Source: Gammaproteobacteria bacterium
GTDB lineage: Bacteria; Pseudomonadota; Gammaproteobacteria; Pseudomonadales; Azotimanducaceae
Reading direction: 5' to 3'
Length of the DNA stretch: 34,702 nt
Assembly (NCBI GenBank): GCA_009842245.1
Contig: VYFT01000076.1
Location: 1-34,702, forward strand
Shown: in pieces, positions 32,080 through 34,702 of the stretch
Layout of the letters: each line of letters begins with the position of its first letter
Position numbering within the stretch: position 1 is the first letter of the stretch
Program-made: the position numbers and the translations under genes
The notes under the pieces: generated by a model
The model's database searches: none
Told to the model about the DNA's origin: nothing
Seen by the model: only the letters and a program-made list of their open reading frames with translations

Positions 32080-34290
32080 GTGTCAAAAGATACCGATAGC
32101 GAAGCGCGGTGGCATGGCGAAATACTTGACCAACTAGAAAGGCTAGGTTGGGATAAAAGGCCATGTAACAAAGGGGGTCAAGTTTACACCCAAAACGAAC
32201 TGCGAAAAAACAACAATCTCAAAGACGCTTTAGGATTGGAAGCACCAGAGAATATTGTTGCATTGGATAGTGTTGAACACTGGGTTATTGAAGCAAAATC
32301 AGACATTCGTGATCTAAGCACGGCATTAACAGAAGCAAAGGATTACGCAGAAAAAATCAATTCCAACAAGTTGTTATCTTGTCGGATCATTACTGGTATA
32401 GCAGGTAGCCCGGATGATGCATTTAACGTCGAAACAAGATGTTTGATTAATCATGAGTGGGTTGTTTTAACAATCAATGACCGTGTTGCTACGGGATTTA
32501 TTACTCCCTTGCAAATGCGTGATGCTTTAGAAAAAGGGCGACTTTACGACTACGATATTGACGATGACTTGTTTAATCGTCGGACCGAAACTATTAACAA
32601 TATACTTCATCAAGGAGCAATCAACAAAAGAAATCGAGCTGGTGCGTTAGCGTGTATTCTGCTAGCGTTAACTGAAGATCAAACATTTAGGCTAAGTGAT
32701 AATGCTACCACGTTGATTGCGGACATCAATTCGCGGGCTAGATCGACATTAGAAAACTACGGGAAGCAAAACTTTTTCGATCAAATCAAAATCACGCTAC
32801 CTCCTTCCAAAGAAAATCACGAGAAGCATAGGAAGGCTCTGAGTCAGGTAATCGAGATACTGCGGTCATTAAATATTGCGTCAACGATCAATAGTGGTCG
32901 AGATATGCTTGGTCAGTTTTATGAGCAATTTTTGAGATACGCCAACGATGCAAAGGAAATTGGGATTGTTCTCACGCCCCGACACATAACACGATGGGCA
33001 GTTGAAACAATAGGTGTAGCACCAAATGACATTGTTTTTGACCCCGCTTGTGGCACGGGAGGATTTTTAGTTTCTGCACTTGATCTCGTACGAGACAAAA
33101 ATCAAGAATTCAATCCGGGCAATTTACATGGTATCGAACAAGATGCTATGGTTGCTACACTAGCATTGGTAAATATGATTTTTCGAGGTGATGGGAGCAG
33201 CAACATTATTGAAGGTAATAGCCTTGTTACGGAGATTCCCATTCAACCTAACAAAGTGTTTATGAATCCTCCATTTGCACTAGATGTTGAGTATGAATGG
33301 AAGTTTGTAGACCGAGCATTAGGAGTGATGAAAGAGGGCGGAATATTGTTTGCGATAGTTCCAACCACAACGATGATGTCGGAAACTGATGGTAGGAAGG
33401 AATTAACTTGGCGTAAAGAAATGCTTAGACGTCATAGACTTGTCGCAGTAATCAAATTACCTGAGCAACTATTCAAACACGCAAAAGTGAGTAAAGGCAC
33501 TTACGGAATAGTGATTGAAGCTCATCGGCCTCATGTAGTGGAAAACGACAAGGTATTGTTCGGGTTGATGAATGATGGCCTTGCTTATTCAAAAACACAA
33601 AAAGATTCTTTGGGGAATATGGATTTTTTCAAACAGGCACTAGGTAATTACCTTGCAACTCGAACTGAACCTCAATACGTAGCAAAAAAAATTGATTGTC
33701 GATTATTGCGACGAAATGACTTTGATCTCTCTCCTGAAAACAACATTGGCGGAAACGACCAAGATTTGCTGGAAATGAACTTAGGGTTTGTGGAAGAGAA
33801 TTTGGAAAGAGCAAATTCGCTCATATCTCGAAAGCAACAACGCACCACTTTCGATAACTATAAGCGACATTTGCTCACCTCATTTTTTTCTGACATTGAG
33901 AAGGGGAAGAGCGGTAGGAACATCAATTTACCCCACGGGGATTTGCCACTCATTTCAACATCGGAATCGCAAAATGGGATAATGTCTTTCGTCGATCGAG
34001 ATAGCGTAAGTAAGGTTTATTCGGCTGGAATCGTGACGATCTCATCAAATGGTGGATCGTGTTGCGCGTTTTACCACGATTACGAAACAGCGGTTAATGG
34101 AGATGTGTTTGTTTGTAATTTGAAAGAACCCTTCAACTCCAAAGAGATCGGGATATTTCTTTGTGCTGCGATCAATAATGAAAAGTGGCGCTTTAACTAT
34201 TACAGAAAATTCAACTTGGTTCAATTAAACAAATTACGCATTAGTATTCCGGTCAATCAACCCAACCCACTTAAAGGTCTAATTTCTTGA
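32080..34290 (+). CDS. Single-chain restriction-modification enzyme (nuclease + N6-adenine methylase + target recognition)
   Basis: 736-residue protein. Residues 1-150 look like a type I HsdR-N/PD-(D/E)xK nuclease: VIEAK at 69-73 supplies E71 and K73, while the upstream acid is E58 (PEN) or D63 instead of the usual PD. Residues about 270-540 are an HsdM-like adenine methylase with LTPRHIT (298-304), SAM motif DPACGTGG (321-328) and catalytic NPPF (396-399). Residues about 600-725 form one target-recognition domain (DLPLISTSESQNG, ITISSNGGS, FNYYRKFNL). The layout is that of type IIG/BcgI-like enzymes. The start is GTG at 32080. No separate S or R gene follows. The coding region appears more A+T-rich than its neighbours. 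Confidence 0.85.
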   Translation: MSKDTDSEARWHGEILDQLERLGWDKRPCNKGGQVYTQNELRKNNNLKDALGLEAPENIVALDSVEHWVIEAKSDIRDLSTALTEAKDYAEKINSNKLLSCRIITGIAGSPDDAFNVETRCLINHEWVVLTINDRVATGFITPLQMRDALEKGRLYDYDIDDDLFNRRTETINNILHQGAINKRNRAGALACILLALTEDQTFRLSDNATTLIADINSRARSTLENYGKQNFFDQIKITLPPSKENHEKHRKALSQVIEILRSLNIASTINSGRDMLGQFYEQFLRYANDAKEIGIVLTPRHITRWAVETIGVAPNDIVFDPACGTGGFLVSALDLVRDKNQEFNPGNLHGIEQDAMVATLALVNMIFRGDGSSNIIEGNSLVTEIPIQPNKVFMNPPFALDVEYEWKFVDRALGVMKEGGILFAIVPTTTMMSETDGRKELTWRKEMLRRHRLVAVIKLPEQLFKHAKVSKGTYGIVIEAHRPHVVENDKVLFGLMNDGLAYSKTQKDSLGNMDFFKQALGNYLATRTEPQYVAKKIDCRLLRRNDFDLSPENNIGGNDQDLLEMNLGFVEENLERANSLISRKQQRTTFDNYKRHLLTSFFSDIEKGKSGRNINLPHGDLPLISTSESQNGIMSFVDRDSVSKVYSAGIVTISSNGGSCCAFYHDYETAVNGDVFVCNLKEPFNSKEIGIFLCAAINNEKWRFNYYRKFNLVQLNKLRISIPVNQPNPLKGLIS

Positions 34291-34415
34291 AGAATCCGAA
34301 ACCGCTAACCGAAAAGATACGCGAACCGCGAACTCCTGAAGAATTGGCACTAGCACTACGGAAACCAGAGCTCCGAGCTGCTTTAGCTAAACAGAAGAAA
34401 CGGAACAAGAAATAG
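34287..34415 (+). CDS. Possible 42-residue basic peptide downstream of the restriction-modification gene
   Basis: A TTG at 34287-34289 overlaps the TGA of the preceding gene (TTGA) and opens 42 codons ending in TAG at 34413-34415. The product is highly charged, Lys/Arg-rich with an Ala/Leu-rich middle (LALALRKPELRAALAK) likely to be helical. I do not recognise it. The overlapping start suggests coupled translation, but the TTG start and short length keep this uncertain. Confidence 0.35.
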   Translation: MKNPKPLTEKIREPRTPEELALALRKPELRAALAKQKKRNKK

Positions 34416-34472
34416 CTGAGCTTTTGATTAATGATGCTTGTTCGGAGTCTGATGGATATTTGACATAATTAA

Positions 34473-34484
34473 GGGAATTACATA
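34473..34484 (+). repeat. Right copy of the 12-base repeat flanking the mobile module
   Basis: GGGAATTACATA, 11 of 12 identical to 31066-31077 and followed by CCAAAGTG. Just before it, TAATT and AATTA form a small inverted repeat, so the core also matches the left end weakly in reverse orientation (shared AATTAT). No matching 8-base target duplication was found. Confidence 0.35.
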
Positions 34485-34505
34485 CCAAAGTGCCGAACTA
34501 GCACA

Positions 34506-34702
34506 TCATCTTCGGCCAAACAGTAGGTCTCCGATAGCCAGCTGGCTAACTAGCCATATTGGTTGTGTGTTTTGATCCACAATCAGGTCGCAGGTTAGTG
34601 TTTTCGGGTTCCATTGTAGTTCAACTTTTAGTAGTGTTTTTTCACCTTTGAAGACATAGATTTCATGTTCAGATTTTTTTATGTTGATGCTCTCTAATGG
34701 TT
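34506..34702 (-). CDS. Possible 3' end of an unrecognised gene, cut by the window edge
   Basis: On the minus strand a frame is open from the window edge for 64 codons to a TGA at 34506-34508. The visible part includes EIYVFKGEKTLLKVELQWN and ends in AIGDLLFGRR. It has a natural-looking mix of charged and hydrophobic residues, but I do not recognise it, and an open stretch of this length is not rare by chance. It would run towards the restriction-modification module. Confidence 0.35.
   Translation of the reverse strand, partial: PLESINIKKSEHEIYVFKGEKTLLKVELQWNPKTLTCDLIVDQNTQPIWLVSQLAIGDLLFGRR

Noticed and set aside
32080-34290. Part of a multi-gene BREX, DISARM or type I system
   Set aside because: No helicase, phosphatase, S or R genes follow within the window; the enzyme carries nuclease, methylase and recognition parts itself.

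Overview
The window is a stretch of gammaproteobacterial chromosome of moderate G+C. The assignment rests on gene order. Positions 14.4-31 kb carry epmB, efp, epmA, orn, queG, nnr, tsaE, amiB, mutL, miaA, hflX, hflK, hflC and purA, a set and order known from the E. coli 94-min region. The block yqiB-cpdA-parE at 8.9-12.1 kb is also a gammaproteobacterial signature. The species cannot be named from the sequence. No rRNA, tRNA or CRISPR array was seen.

Layout. (1) 0-7 kb holds mostly independent genes: glutathione-dependent formaldehyde dehydrogenase and adenosylhomocysteinase on the minus strand; a c5-type cytochrome lipoprotein and an LRAT-like NCEH protein on the plus strand; an RluA-type pseudouridine synthase and catalase-peroxidase KatG on the minus strand. 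(2) The 587-base katG-MATE gap carries the katG promoter and, on the plus strand, a promoter followed by three hairpins that may be a small RNA. (3) 7.4-14.4 kb: a MATE exporter, then yqiB, cpdA, parE and parC (DUF1249, cAMP phosphodiesterase, topoisomerase IV). (4) 14.4-16.9 kb: the EF-P lysylation set, with epmB divergent from efp-epmA. (5) 16.9-20.1 kb: an unknown membrane protein, a DUF5131 (Gp37/Gp68-like) protein, orn, and queG overlapping orn tail to tail. (6) 20.1-31.1 kb: a tight plus-strand run from nnr to purA covering metabolite repair, tRNA modification, cell-wall amidase, mismatch repair and the HflX/HflKC proteins. The hfq gene, normally between miaA and hflX, is missing: only four bases separate the two. 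(7) 31.1-34.5 kb: an accessory module directly behind purA, made of an IS1595/ISXO2-like transposase, nine bases, a single-chain restriction-modification enzyme (nuclease, N6-adenine methylase and target-recognition domains), and a possible 42-residue basic peptide gene starting in the enzyme's stop codon. This stretch looks more A+T-rich by eye. (8) The right edge may hold the 3' end of a minus-strand gene.

The housekeeping genes are ordinary. The items most worth a second look are the transposase/restriction-modification module, the missing hfq, the candidate small RNA beside katG, and an unusual residue pair in the quinolone-binding region of ParC.
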